The notes: generated by a model not told the origin, from the letters alone. 64,000 nucleotides of DNA from Parabacteroides faecis (GCF_014647375.1 NZ_BMPB01000007.1:347620-411619); one strand, 5' to 3'. Counted from the first letter of the stretch, positions 26,615 through 36,632 are shown. Numbers and translations: made by a program.

Positions 26615-27472
26615 ATGACACAGCAAAATGCAATCAAAATCTTTGAAGAAAAAAAAGTACGCACCGTATGGGATAGCGAAACGGAAGAATGGTATTTTTC
26701 CATAGTGGATGTAATTGCCGTATTGACGGATAGTGATAACCCACGTCGTTATTGGAGCGACTTGAAACGTAAGTTATCAAAAGAAGGAAGTCAGTTGTAC
26801 GCTAAAATCGTACAACTGAAAATGCCCTCTGGTGATGGCAAATACTACAAAACCGACGTAGCCACCACCGAGCAACTTTTCCGCCTGATCCAGTCTGTCC
26901 CTTCGCCTAAGGCAGAGCCTTTTAAACTCTGGATGGCTCAGGTAGCAAAAGAGCGCCTTGACCAGATGCAAGACCCGGAATTATCCATCGAACAGGCTAT
27001 GACCGATTACAAACGTTTGGGCTATTCCGACAATTGGATCAACCAACGTCTTAAAAGTATCGAGATACGTAAAGACCTGACTGATGAATGGAAACGTCAC
27101 GGCCTGGAAGAAGGCGTACAGTTCGCTACTCTTACAGATATTATTTATAAGACATGGGCGGGAAAAACGGCAAAAGAATACAAACAATTCAAGAACCTAA
27201 AGAAAGAGAACCTGCGTGATAACATGACTAACAAAGAATTAGTTCTAAACATGCTTGCAGAGCTTTCAACGAAAGAGATCTCGGAAGCCATAGGTCCGGA
27301 CTCTTTCGATGAGCACTCTGAAGTAGCCCGACAAGGAGCTACAGTAGCACGCAACGCCAGGTTGGAGCTGGAGGAAAAGACAGGACAGCCAGTTGTCACC
27401 CCTCTTAATGCCAAAAATATTCAGTCTTTGCAACAAGACAAAAAAGAGAATGAAAAGACTGAAGAAGAGTAG
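26615..27472 (+). CDS. BRO-N domain protein, DinD/antirepressor-like
   Basis: A 285-residue protein. Residues 1-110 are a BRO-N domain (VRTVWDSETEEWYFSIVDV, then DPRRYWSDLKRKL-like and TEQLFRLIQSVPSPKAEPFK), found in phage antirepressors and in DNA-damage-inducible DinD of E. coli. The rest is a helical region typical of chromosomal BRO/DinD proteins (ERLDQMQDPELSIEQAM, GATVARNARLELEEKTG) ending in a charged tail. It starts 26 nt after the SGNH gene without its own obvious promoter. No other phage gene is nearby, so it is an isolated member. DinD inhibits RecA-dependent reactions; a similar role here is possible but unproved. Confidence 0.8.
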   Translation: MTQQNAIKIFEEKKVRTVWDSETEEWYFSIVDVIAVLTDSDNPRRYWSDLKRKLSKEGSQLYAKIVQLKMPSGDGKYYKTDVATTEQLFRLIQSVPSPKAEPFKLWMAQVAKERLDQMQDPELSIEQAMTDYKRLGYSDNWINQRLKSIEIRKDLTDEWKRHGLEEGVQFATLTDIIYKTWAGKTAKEYKQFKNLKKENLRDNMTNKELVLNMLAELSTKEISEAIGPDSFDEHSEVARQGATVARNARLELEEKTGQPVVTPLNAKNIQSLQQDKKENEKTEEE

Positions 27473-27490
27473 GCTGCCAGTATGTCAACC

Positions 27491-28843
27491 TTATCTCTTT
27501 AACGACCTGCGCACCAGCCAGTAAGAGACTGACAACGTGCAAATCTCAGCGATCGGTATATCATACCAGATGGCGTCGATACCGAATACAGCGGGGAGGA
27601 CAAGTATACCGATTCCTACGAATATGAGTCCTCTCAAAGCTGATATAATGATCGAAATCTTCGCATTCCCGATAGCCGTAAAATAGCTGGATGCCAGGAT
27701 ATTCAGACCACACAACAAAAAGGCAAAACAATAGATCGAGACACCTCGCGACGCAATAGCAAAGGCCTCGCTGCTGTGATCGTTGAAAAACAATCCGATA
27801 ATCTGTTCGCCGAACAATAACAATACCAGGAACAAACCGATCCCGATCGCAGAATTAACCCGCACGGCAAGTCCCAGGATCGACTTGATACGTTCCTGCT
27901 TCTTCGCCCCGTAGTTATATCCTATAATAGGTATGATACCATCCGATATCCCCAGGAATATGGTGGTTCCGATAAACAGGATATAATTGATTGCCGTAAA
28001 CGCCGCCACCCCACTTTCACCCAGATACTTCATCATCGTGATATTGAAGAGGAAAACGGTAATTGCCACCGACAGTTCAGACATACCCTCCGACGACCCG
28101 TTATAGAAAGCATTCCATACCAGCCGCCAATTGTAGCGTCCACGTTGGACGGCAACGACTTCGTGACGCGAAAACAACCGGGGCACATTCAGGCAAGCAC
28201 CGATCGTAAAGGCAATACCGGTCGCCAGTCCGGCTCCCATCACGCCCCAACCCAATACGGCAACGAACACGAGGTCGAGAATAATATTCAGGATCACGGT
28301 CGTCCCCATGACCGAAGTCGCATACAAGGGATGCCCCATCGCCTTAATGATATAGTCGCCGAAGAACATCGTACACAAAAACGGGAAGAAAGGGACCAAT
28401 GCCCGGATATATCCTACGGCATCCCCCTGCAACACGGCATTCGCCCCCAGGAAAGAAACGATCTCCCCCGCAAATAAATAGATCAACAGGCTCACCGCCA
28501 AAGACATGGCAATCAGGAACAGGAATACCGAACGCAACGCGTTGTTCGCTTCCTGCTTATCACCTTTTCCCAGACTGATACTGACAATCGTCTGTCCCCC
28601 GATGCCCATCACGATGGCAAACGCCGAGATCAAACTATAACACGGTAAGATCAGATTCACACTAGCCAGCGCATTAGCGCCCACAAACCGTCCGAGCACA
28701 ATCCCGTCGATCACGGACTGGATACCCAGAAATAATAGTCCCGCCACGCCGGGAAGTGCATACTTTGTAAATAACCGGGGAATCTCACCTGTCAACAATA
28801 ACCTCTCTCTTTCCTGGCGGAAGAGAGCTTTTTCCTTACTCAT
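27491..28843 (-). CDS. MATE family multidrug/sodium antiporter
   Basis: A 450-residue protein with 12 predicted membrane segments in two homologous halves, of the MepA/DinF-like MATE group that exports cationic drugs in exchange for Na+ or H+. Family features are the N-terminal FTKYALPGVAGLLFLGIQSVID and the IIPIIGYNYGAKK loop in the second half. The ATG at 28843 is preferred to one 10 codons upstream because a minus-strand -7 box (TACCTTTG, 28871-28878) overlaps the longer form. The gene is followed by the convergent BRO-N gene. Confidence 0.9.
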   Translation of the reverse strand: MSKEKALFRQERERLLLTGEIPRLFTKYALPGVAGLLFLGIQSVIDGIVLGRFVGANALASVNLILPCYSLISAFAIVMGIGGQTIVSISLGKGDKQEANNALRSVFLFLIAMSLAVSLLIYLFAGEIVSFLGANAVLQGDAVGYIRALVPFFPFLCTMFFGDYIIKAMGHPLYATSVMGTTVILNIILDLVFVAVLGWGVMGAGLATGIAFTIGACLNVPRLFSRHEVVAVQRGRYNWRLVWNAFYNGSSEGMSELSVAITVFLFNITMMKYLGESGVAAFTAINYILFIGTTIFLGISDGIIPIIGYNYGAKKQERIKSILGLAVRVNSAIGIGLFLVLLLFGEQIIGLFFNDHSSEAFAIASRGVSIYCFAFLLCGLNILASSYFTAIGNAKISIIISALRGLIFVGIGILVLPAVFGIDAIWYDIPIAEICTLSVSYWLVRRSLKR

Positions 28844-28930
28844 AAAACAACTTGCTTTTGGTTCCGGCTGCAAAGGTAAGGAGGTCTTTTCAGAGAAAAA
28901 TTACCATAAGATAATTTCGGTTTGCTCTTT

Positions 28931-29485
28931 TTATTTAGAAGAGGAACGGATACGGCTCAACGATTGCGGCGTGATCTGCAGGTAGGAAGCGATATGTTTC
29001 AACGGCACTCGCTGGAACAGATCCGGGCGCGAGTGCATCAGACTCTCGTATTGTTCGCGGGCATCACTCCAACTGTCGTTGATAAAATAGTTCTCATATT
29101 CCCGCAGGTAATAGTCGAGCAGCTTCAATCCCCAGATAGCGATATCGTGCGACTGTTCGAAAAGTTTGTCCAGTTTCGTGGCAGGGATGCGGAACAGGAC
29201 GGTATCCTCCACCATCTCCACGTTATAGACCGAGATGTCGCGGTAAACGAAATTGATCATTTCGCCGTCGCTGGCAAACCATAAGGTGATATCTTTCGTA
29301 TCCAGTTCGACATATGCCCGGACCAATCCCTCTTTGACGAACCAGACAAACGGGTCGCGGTCGCCTTCCCTCGTCGAAAGTTCTCCTTTCGAGAAAGCCA
29401 CCTCCTCCATCTCGTCGACCAGCAACCGGATCGCTTCGTCGGACATGGGATAAACCGCCCGCTGTTGTTCTATGAATTTATCCAT
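28931..29485 (-). CDS. Crp/Fnr family transcriptional regulator
   Basis: A 184-residue Crp/Fnr-like regulator with a cyclic-nucleotide-binding fold (residues about 15-120) and a short C-terminal helix-turn-helix (PLKHIASYLQITPQSLSRIR). It lacks the cysteines of Fnr and the key cAMP contacts of Crp are not evident, as is usual for Bacteroidales members with unknown ligands. The start overlaps the cinA stop by 8 nt, so the two are translated from one transcript. It could regulate the neighbouring MATE gene, which lies just beyond its 3' end. Confidence 0.88.
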   Translation of the reverse strand: MDKFIEQQRAVYPMSDEAIRLLVDEMEEVAFSKGELSTREGDRDPFVWFVKEGLVRAYVELDTKDITLWFASDGEMINFVYRDISVYNVEMVEDTVLFRIPATKLDKLFEQSHDIAIWGLKLLDYYLREYENYFINDSWSDAREQYESLMHSRPDLFQRVPLKHIASYLQITPQSLSRIRSSSK

Positions 29486-29969
29486 GCTGTTTTTGTAACA
29501 AGTCCAATAACAGGGTCAACGCAGCATCCGCCGCCGCCTGTATATTTTCCGCCCTGACCGTTCCGAAATGAAAACAATGTGAGACGATTTCACCTTTCAG
29601 GGCTGCGGCGATCCAAACCGTGCCGACCGGTTTTTCCGGGGTTCCTCCGCCGGGTCCTGCAATACCGGAAGTCGCTACAGCACAGTCGCATCCGAGGGTA
29701 CGGATCGCTCCCTGCGCCATCTGTTCCACCACTTCGCGGCTGACGGCCCCATGCTGGCGAAGACTTTCTTCCGAAACACCCAATACATGCTGTTTCACTT
29801 CGTTGCTGTAAGAGACAACTCCCCCGACAAAATAATCGGAGCTACCTGCCACCAGCGTGATCATATTGGCTATCCGGCCACCCGTGCAGCTTTCCGCCGT
29901 CCCCATCGTCAGTTTCCGTGAACGTAAGACGTCGCCTACCCGTTCACCTAAGACTTTATTCTCTGCCAT
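29478..29969 (-). CDS. pncC: CinA C-terminal domain protein, nicotinamide-nucleotide amidase
   Basis: A 163-residue single-domain CinA/PncC protein that deamidates nicotinamide mononucleotide to nicotinate mononucleotide for NAD recycling. The conserved catalytic serine region is GTAESCTGGRIAN and the second motif is TSGIAGPGGGTPEKPVGTVW. The N-terminal molybdopterin-like domain of full CinA is absent, as in PncC of E. coli. It is the first gene of the pncC-crp unit, whose upstream region carries an array of four 22-bp repeats (29990-30078). Confidence 0.92.
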   Translation of the reverse strand: MAENKVLGERVGDVLRSRKLTMGTAESCTGGRIANMITLVAGSSDYFVGGVVSYSNEVKQHVLGVSEESLRQHGAVSREVVEQMAQGAIRTLGCDCAVATSGIAGPGGGTPEKPVGTVWIAAALKGEIVSHCFHFGTVRAENIQAAADAALTLLLDLLQKQHG

Positions 29970-29989
29970 AATTCGATGCTATCTTCTGA

Positions 29990-30078
29990 AAAATAGGATG
30001 CATCCTTTTCCAAAATAGCATGCACCCTTTTTGTAAATAGCATGCACCCTTTTAAAAAAGAGGATGCATGCTTTTTTC
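29990..30078. repeat. Four tandem 22-bp repeats with palindromic cores upstream of pncC
   Basis: Four consecutive units at about 29990-30011, 30012-30034, 30035-30055 and 30056-30078 follow the pattern AAAATAGSATGCAYSCTTTT. Each centre (GGATGCATCC, GCATGCACC or similar) is near-palindromic. The 22-bp period puts the cores on one face of the helix. The block fills most of the 132-nt gap between the tsaD stop and the pncC start, so it lies in the promoter or leader of the pncC-crp unit. Confidence 0.75.
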
Positions 30079-30101
30079 TATACCGTAATTACACCTGATA
30101 A

Positions 30102-31121
30102 TCAGATAACTACCCGTGAGAACGGAACAGCGTCCATCGGACAAAAATCCTTATCGAGGAATTTATAATAACCAGTGATGGCAACCATCGCCGCGTTGTC
30201 TGTAGTAAACGCGAACTTCGGGATATGCACTTTCCAGCCATACCGCTTCGCATGGTCGAGGAAGGCATCGCGCAAACCGGAGTTTGCCGAAACACCGCCG
30301 GCCACCGCCACCTCTTTTATATTCAGGTCTTTCGCTGCCTTGCGCAACTTATCCATCAGGATATCGATCACGGTCGACTGAAGGGAGGCACAAAGGTCAC
30401 GTTTATTCTTTTCGATGAAGTCCGGATCTTCCTGTAGTTTATCCCTCAAGGTGTAGAGAAAAGAAGTCTTCAGCCCGCTAAAGCTATAATCGTATCCCGG
30501 AATATGCGGTTTGCTGAAAGTAAAGGCTTTCGGATTTCCTTCGTTGGCCAAGCGGTTCACCACCGGACCACCCGGATAACCCAGTCCCATCACCTTCGCA
30601 CATTTATCGAAGGCTTCGCCCGCTGCGTCGTCTATCGTCTGCCCTATCACCTCCATATCGTTATAAGCATTTACTTTGATGATCTGCGAGTTACCGCCCG
30701 ACACCAGCAAACACAGGAACGGGAACGAGGGAGCATGATCGTCTTCCGGCGTTTCCTTGATAAAGTGAGCCAGTACATGCGCCTGCAAATGGTTGATCTC
30801 GATCATCGGGATGTCCAAAGAAGCCGCAAACCCTTTGGCAAAGGAGGTTCCGACCAGTAGGGATCCCATCAACCCCGGCCCGCGTGTGAAGGCAACGGCG
30901 CTCAGTTCCGACTTATCGATGCCTGCACGCTTGATAGCCTCTGCGACCACCGGGATGATATTCTGCTGGTGGGCACGCGAAGCCAGCTCGGGAACCACGC
31001 CACCATATGCTTCGTGAACCGCCTGACTGGCTATCACATTCGACAGCATCACGCCGTCGCGTATTACGGAAGAGGAAGTATCATCACAGGATGATTCTAT
31101 CCCCAATATTGTTACACTCAT
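30102..31121 (-). CDS. tsaD: tRNA N6-adenosine threonylcarbamoyltransferase
   Basis: A 339-residue Kae1/TsaD protein that transfers threonylcarbamoyl to A37 of tRNAs reading ANN codons. The ASKHA-fold motifs are present: ILGIESSCDDTS at the N-terminus, the metal-binding HQQNI and HLQAHVLAH histidines, and GGVSANSGLRDAF near the C-terminus. Length equals that of bacterial TsaD. A -7 box (TAAATTTG on the minus strand, 31144-31151) precedes it, divergent from tamB. Confidence 0.96.
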   Translation of the reverse strand: MSVTILGIESSCDDTSSSVIRDGVMLSNVIASQAVHEAYGGVVPELASRAHQQNIIPVVAEAIKRAGIDKSELSAVAFTRGPGLMGSLLVGTSFAKGFAASLDIPMIEINHLQAHVLAHFIKETPEDDHAPSFPFLCLLVSGGNSQIIKVNAYNDMEVIGQTIDDAAGEAFDKCAKVMGLGYPGGPVVNRLANEGNPKAFTFSKPHIPGYDYSFSGLKTSFLYTLRDKLQEDPDFIEKNKRDLCASLQSTVIDILMDKLRKAAKDLNIKEVAVAGGVSANSGLRDAFLDHAKRYGWKVHIPKFAFTTDNAAMVAITGYYKFLDKDFCPMDAVPFSRVVI

Positions 31122-31180
31122 ACTCTTCTCTCGTTTTTTTGTGCAAATTTAATGAATTCTATCGCGATATTGTTGTAGAT

Positions 31181-34100
31181 TTGCGTTTAAAATATAGTAA
31201 AGATATCAGAGGACTCAAATACATAATCATTACCCTACTTGTTTTGTTCTGGATATTCTATGCGATGCCCTTTATCTTGTTGAAGATACCCTACATCCAA
31301 CATCAGGTTTCCGACATTGCATCGACCGAATTATCCGGCCATCTCGGTGTGCCCGTAAAGATAGGAAATGTTAATATCGAATGGTTCAACCGTTTGGTCC
31401 TCGACAACTTATACCTCGAAGATCAGGAAGGTCAGACATTATTCGAAGCCAATCATGTGGCGGCGGGCTTTGAAGTTCTTCCGTTGTTTAAAGGAAAATT
31501 CGTTTTCACTACCGTGCGGCTATTCGGTTTTTCCGTCAATCTCAAAAAGAAGACACCCGAAAGTCCGCTCAATCTCCAGTTCGTGCTGGATGCTTTTGCC
31601 AGCAGGGACACGATCAAGAAGAATCCGAATATCGACCTGCGTTTCAACTCGATCCTGATCCGCCGGGGAAACTTCCGGTACGACGTGCAAAGCGAGGCCG
31701 AAACGCCAGGAAAATTCAACGCCAGACATGTGGCTATCAAAAACCTGAGTGCGAAGATTTCCATGAAGGCCTTCAACAAGGACAGCCTGAACGCCAACAT
31801 CAAAAAGATGAGCTTCGACGAGGCTTCCGGCCTTACGCTGAATAAACTGTCGATGAACGTTATCAGCAACCGCGACAGTGCTTTCATCAACAATTTCGAA
31901 ATAAAACTACCGGAAACGGATTTGAAAATCAGCCGGGCAAAGATCGACATGCAGGAAGTGAAGAACGCTTCCGAGCTGCTGAACCATGCCCCGTTGGAAT
32001 TGAATATTTCCCCGTCGCAAATCTGTCTGAAAGACCTCTCTCCTTTCGTCCCGGCTTTCAGCAACTTCACCGAGACCATCGAATTATCGGCAGAAGCGTC
32101 CGGCTCCGTCAACAATATCAACCTGCAACGGCTGACAATCCGTTACAGCGACAAGATGCTGTTTATCGGAAAAATGGACCTGAAAGGGATCAGCCATCCG
32201 GAAGATGCCTATATCTTCGGACAAGTAAACAAGATGTATATCACGACCGACGGACTGGCGGGCCTGGTAAACAATTTCAACAAGAAGCCGGTCGTGCTGC
32301 CCGATCCTGTCGTCAGGTTGGGTACGATCAATTTTACCGGAGAGATATCCGGCTTCTTCGATAACCTGGTGGCGTTCGGAAAGTTCTCTTCGGCGATCGG
32401 TTCGGTGCAGACCGACATGATATTCGGTACAGACAAAGAAAACAATGTTGCAGCATACCTGAAAGGACATATTTCTACCTCCGGCCTGCATCTGAACGAA
32501 CTGTTCAACGATGGCAACCCTTACGGGAACACCCGCCTGAGCATCTCGCTGGATGCCAAACGCTACAACAACAGCAGTTTCTTCGGAAATATTAAAGCGA
32601 ACATCAACGAGTTCGAGTTCAAAAAATACAAGTACGAGGATATCCAGCTGTCCGGAAATTTCAAAAAGAACAGCTTCGACGGCATGGTACAGGTGAACGA
32701 CCCGAACGGGAAGTTGCATGCCCAGGGTATGTTCCGCCACGAGGGGAAGAACTCTATGTTCAACTTCACCGCCAATCTGGAACATTTTCGTCCCGACAGC
32801 CTCAACCTGATCGACAAATATGAATCGCCGGATATCTCGCTATCCCTGAATGCCGATTTTACGGGGAATAATATCGATAACCTGGAAGGTAATATCACAA
32901 TAGACAGCCTTTCGTTCCTGACGGCTCCAAGCAGCTTCTTCCTGAAAAAATTCCAGGTAACGGCATCCGGACATTCACTGGACCGCCATCTGACTATCTC
33001 GTCCGATATCCTGAACGGAGAGGTTACCGGTGCATACTCCTTTACCACGATCGTACCGAGTTTTATGAACACTTTCAAAGGATACATCCCGGCACTGATC
33101 AATGCGACGCAGAAGAAAAAAGAAGTAGAAGAGAACAATTTCTCGCTGTTGCTGACAGTAGAGAATACGGAAAAGATATCCGAAACACTCAAACTGCCGG
33201 TGACGATGGTCAACCAGGCACGCATCACCGGACACTACAATAACTTGTATAATAAATTCCGCATCGAGGCTTTCCTCCCTAAATTCAAACTGGGAAACTC
33301 CCTGTTCGAATCCGGTTACCTGACTTGCGACAACCCGCAGGATAATATCAACCTGCAACTGAGGGCAACCAACTACAACCAGAAAGGACTTCGTAACTAC
33401 CTCGACCTAAAAGCGGATGCCCGCGACAACCGGATCAATACGCTGATCGGCTGGGCGAACAATAAGGAAAAGGTGTTCCGTGCCGAGCTGTCGGCGTCTG
33501 CCCTCTTCACTGAAAAAGAACAGGAAAAGAGGCCTTCTACCCTGCGAACCGATATTTCCGTCAAGGAGAGCCAACTGGTGCTGAACGATTCTCTATGGAC
33601 TATCCATCCTTCGAATATTGTAATTTCCGACGGGCAGATAGGTATCCGTAAATTCCTGGTAGGCAATGAGAAACAATCGTTGCTGCTGGATGGAAACATC
33701 TCCAAAAATCCGTCGGATACGCTTTTGATGGACCTGAAACAGGTCGAGCTCAAATACATTTTCGATATACTGAATATCCCGGTATTGCAGTTTGCCGGGA
33801 AAGCGACAGGTACATTTAATATAAGCGACCTGTACGGCAGTCGTATGCTGAACACCGATCTGGAGATAAAAGACTTCTCATTCAACCAGACACCGCTGGG
33901 CAGGCTGAACCTTTTCAGCGAATGGGACGATGAGCAAAAGGGTATCCTGATGCTCGGCAGTATCTATAAGAACGATACGACATGGACCGACGTAAGCGGT
34001 TACATCTTCCCGGTAGGACAGAATGCCGGGTTGTCCTTATTCTTCGGAGCCAACGATATCAATCTGGAATTCCTCCACCCCTTTGTGGAAAAGGTGGCTA

Positions 34101-35737
34101 AGAATATGAAAGGACGGGGCTTCGGAAACGTCCACCTGCACGGTCCGTTCAAGTCGTTGACCGTCGAGGGAGATGCGTATGTGCTGGACGGCGGCCTGGG
34201 TATCGAATATACGAATACATATTATACCTTCTCCGACTCCATCCATCTGGATGCCGGTTCCATCAATATGCGGAACCTGACCGTCCATGACGAGTTCGGT
34301 AATCCGGGTATCATCAACATGAGTGTCTATCACAATCACTTCAAAGATGTCAGTTTCGACGTAAATGTCAAGACAAACAATATGTTGGTGTTTAATGCGA
34401 CACGCAGGCAGAACCCATTGATCTACGGAACAGTCTTCGGTAGCGGATCGGCGTCGATCAAAGGAAATGACAAGCTGATCAACTTTGACATCAATATGCG
34501 GAGCGATCCTAAGACGGCCATCACATTCGACTTTATAAACAATACGACGGCTGCCGACTACGACTTTATCACGTTCGTCGATAAGAAACAGTTGAACGAA
34601 TCCATCGCAAACGGGACAATCTCGCCCGACTCTTTGAAAATGGCTGCCGCCAACGAAGAAGAAGGTGCCGAAATGCGCATGAATTTCCTGCTCGACATCA
34701 CACCCGATGCCCGGATCGAGCTGATCATGGACCCGGTTGCCGGAGATAAGATAACCGGCAACTGTAGCGGAAGCATGCAAATAGAATACGGGACAAAAAC
34801 GGATTTACGCATGTACGGAAACATGGGAATTGTCAGCGGCAACTACAATTTCAGCTTGCAACAGATCATCCATAAGGACTTTAAGATACGCGAAGGCAGC
34901 TCCATCGACTTCCGGGGTGACCCGTTCAATGCCACGATGCAAATAAATGCCATTTATAATGTAACTGCCAACCTGCGCGACCTGGATGAAAACCTGGCAC
35001 TGGAAAGTCCGCGAACCAACATACCCGTCAACTGCGTGCTTAACCTCGACGGCATGTTACGCAGCCCTGCTATCTCGTTCGACCTGGAACTTCCCGGTTC
35101 AAACGAAGAAATAGAACGTCAGATGAAAGCGTTGGTCGATACGGAAGACATGATGACACGCCAGATTATCTACCTCCTGGTGCTGAACAAATTCTACACT
35201 CCCGAATACAGCCAGAATGCCTACCGTTCGAGCGAATTCAGCGCCGTGGCTTCTTCCGCCATCTCCTCCCAACTGTCGAGCATACTCAACAGCTTGACGG
35301 ATAAGGTGCAGATCGGTACGAACATCCGCACCAGCGATGACGGCATACAGGATACGGAAGTGGAAATGTTGCTATCCAGCCAATTACTCGACAACCGTCT
35401 GTTATTCAACGGAAGTTTTGGATACAGGAATAATACGTACCAGGGGAAGAACGACTTCGTCGGTGAATTCGACCTGGAATATAAGCTGACCCCAAGCGGA
35501 GAGATCCGCCTGAAGGCTTACAACCATGCCAATGATATGTATAAGTATCTGAACCGGGCCTTAACGACCCAGGGGGTAGGTGTCATGTTCAGGAAAGACT
35601 TCAGTAACATTTCCGAGTTCTTCCGCCGACGGAAAAGACTGCTGCCGATCGTGCCGCTTGCTCCGGCTGATACTATCTCGCCGGCAAAGACGGATACTAC
35701 GGCTGTAACAACTCCTTTACCGCCTGCTGATAAGTAG
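31181..35737 (+). CDS. TamB-like translocation/assembly protein (DUF490)
   Basis: A very long protein (about 1518 residues) with one N-terminal transmembrane anchor (GLKYIIITLLVLFWIFYAM), a beta-rich periplasmic body, and the C-terminal TamB domain (GNMGIVSGNYNFSLQQI, EGSSIDFRGDPFNATMQINAIY, LDLPGSNEEIERQ-like). TamB proteins span the periplasm and act in outer-membrane protein and lipid homeostasis. The start is uncertain: no ATG lies between the tsaD start and the anchor, so a TTG at 31181 is proposed; the frame remains open back to 31007 inside tsaD, which is unlikely to be used. The TTG overlaps a -7-like TAGATTTG (31176-31183), which argues for caution. The 3' end overlaps the convergent dus gene by 41 nt. 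Confidence 0.85.
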   Translation: MRLKYSKDIRGLKYIIITLLVLFWIFYAMPFILLKIPYIQHQVSDIASTELSGHLGVPVKIGNVNIEWFNRLVLDNLYLEDQEGQTLFEANHVAAGFEVLPLFKGKFVFTTVRLFGFSVNLKKKTPESPLNLQFVLDAFASRDTIKKNPNIDLRFNSILIRRGNFRYDVQSEAETPGKFNARHVAIKNLSAKISMKAFNKDSLNANIKKMSFDEASGLTLNKLSMNVISNRDSAFINNFEIKLPETDLKISRAKIDMQEVKNASELLNHAPLELNISPSQICLKDLSPFVPAFSNFTETIELSAEASGSVNNINLQRLTIRYSDKMLFIGKMDLKGISHPEDAYIFGQVNKMYITTDGLAGLVNNFNKKPVVLPDPVVRLGTINFTGEISGFFDNLVAFGKFSSAIGSVQTDMIFGTDKENNVAAYLKGHISTSGLHLNELFNDGNPYGNTRLSISLDAKRYNNSSFFGNIKANINEFEFKKYKYEDIQLSGNFKKNSFDGMVQVNDPNGKLHAQGMFRHEGKNSMFNFTANLEHFRPDSLNLIDKYESPDISLSLNADFTGNNIDNLEGNITIDSLSFLTAPSSFFLKKFQVTASGHSLDRHLTISSDILNGEVTGAYSFTTIVPSFMNTFKGYIPALINATQKKKEVEENNFSLLLTVENTEKISETLKLPVTMVNQARITGHYNNLYNKFRIEAFLPKFKLGNSLFESGYLTCDNPQDNINLQLRATNYNQKGLRNYLDLKADARDNRINTLIGWANNKEKVFRAELSASALFTEKEQEKRPSTLRTDISVKESQLVLNDSLWTIHPSNIVISDGQIGIRKFLVGNEKQSLLLDGNISKNPSDTLLMDLKQVELKYIFDILNIPVLQFAGKATGTFNISDLYGSRMLNTDLEIKDFSFNQTPLGRLNLFSEWDDEQKGILMLGSIYKNDTTWTDVSGYIFPVGQNAGLSLFFGANDINLEFLHPFVEKVAKNMKGRGFGNVHLHGPFKSLTVEGDAYVLDGGLGIEYTNTYYTFSDSIHLDAGSINMRNLTVHDEFGNPGIINMSVYHNHFKDVSFDVNVKTNNMLVFNATRRQNPLIYGTVFGSGSASIKGNDKLINFDINMRSDPKTAITFDFINNTTAADYDFITFVDKKQLNESIANGTISPDSLKMAAANEEEGAEMRMNFLLDITPDARIELIMDPVAGDKITGNCSGSMQIEYGTKTDLRMYGNMGIVSGNYNFSLQQIIHKDFKIREGSSIDFRGDPFNATMQINAIYNVTANLRDLDENLALESPRTNIPVNCVLNLDGMLRSPAISFDLELPGSNEEIERQMKALVDTEDMMTRQIIYLLVLNKFYTPEYSQNAYRSSEFSAVASSAISSQLSSILNSLTDKVQIGTNIRTSDDGIQDTEVEMLLSSQLLDNRLLFNGSFGYRNNTYQGKNDFVGEFDLEYKLTPSGEIRLKAYNHANDMYKYLNRALTTQGVGVMFRKDFSNISEFFRRRKRLLPIVPLAPADTISPAKTDTTAVTTPLPPADK

Positions 35738-36632
35738 ATAACTGGTTGCTTTTAAGTATTTTCTTCCGCAAACGTTTTTCTGCGTCCGGCAAGAGGTAAT
35801 CCCAAAGAGTTTTCATTTTGGCAAGCACCTGGTGCTCTCCGCCTTCAAGTATGGCGCTGTATTTCTCAAATAAAAGTGTATGGAAACGGAACAGTCCGGC
35901 TTTCTTTTCCGTGTCCGGCAGCTCCTTTCCTGCCATATATTCCTTCGCCAGCCAGGGGGAAGACAATAAGCCGCGTCCCAACATCACCCCGCTCAACCGG
36001 GGATACAAGCGAATGATCCGGTCGATATCGGCCGGACAGTTCAGATCGCCGTTATAGAAAAGCGGGTGTGCACATGCTTCGTAGAAACGGGTAAAGCTGT
36101 CCATATCCACATGCCCTTTGTACTGTTGCCGCCCTATCCGAGGATGCAAAGTCACATGTGTAAGCGGCAACGAATCGATAAAGGGAAGCAAAGCAAAGAC
36201 TTCGTCCGGTGAATCCCATCCTAACCGGAGCTTGACAGAGAAATTCATTTCCGGAAATTCACGGACTGTCTGCAACAGGGCGGCAGCATCTCCCGTATGA
36301 GGCAGGATACCTGCTCCCCGGTGAAGACGTGCCTGCATCGGGAAAGGGCACCCCATATTGATATCTGCCTGCTGGTATCCTTGTCCGAGAAATAAAGTTA
36401 CCAGACGCCGGAATTCCTCAGGCGTGGCCGCTATCAACTGGGGAACGACCGGAGTAGCCACATTCCTGCCGGACGTTATATCCCGGAGATCCTTGTTCCG
36501 GAAACCGTCTTTCTCCACCCGCACAAAAGGGGTATAGTAGGCTTCGACTCCTCCGAATACCTGTGCATGCACTTCCCGGTACACGGCATCCGTATAGCCT
36601 TGCAAAGGGGCAAAATGTATCTTGTACTCCAT
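35697..36632 (-). CDS. tRNA-dihydrouridine synthase
   Basis: A 311-residue Dus-family flavoprotein that reduces uridines in tRNA D-loops. The N-terminus has the FMN-barrel signature APLQGYTDAVYR (homologues: APMxGxTDxxFR), the catalytic cysteine is in INMGCPFP, and the phosphate-binding region is FYNGDLNCPADI then GVMLGRGLLSSPWL. Which uridine it modifies cannot be told. Its start overlaps the lipB stop by one nt (ATGA-type coupling), and its 3' end lies under the tamB 3' end. Confidence 0.9.
   Translation of the reverse strand: MEYKIHFAPLQGYTDAVYREVHAQVFGGVEAYYTPFVRVEKDGFRNKDLRDITSGRNVATPVVPQLIAATPEEFRRLVTLFLGQGYQQADINMGCPFPMQARLHRGAGILPHTGDAAALLQTVREFPEMNFSVKLRLGWDSPDEVFALLPFIDSLPLTHVTLHPRIGRQQYKGHVDMDSFTRFYEACAHPLFYNGDLNCPADIDRIIRLYPRLSGVMLGRGLLSSPWLAKEYMAGKELPDTEKKAGLFRFHTLLFEKYSAILEGGEHQVLAKMKTLWDYLLPDAEKRLRKKILKSNQLSTYQQAVKELLQP

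Noticed and set aside
31007-31180. Extending TamB upstream to 31007
   Set aside because: This would overlap the tsaD start and its promoter, and the extra residues are not family-like.
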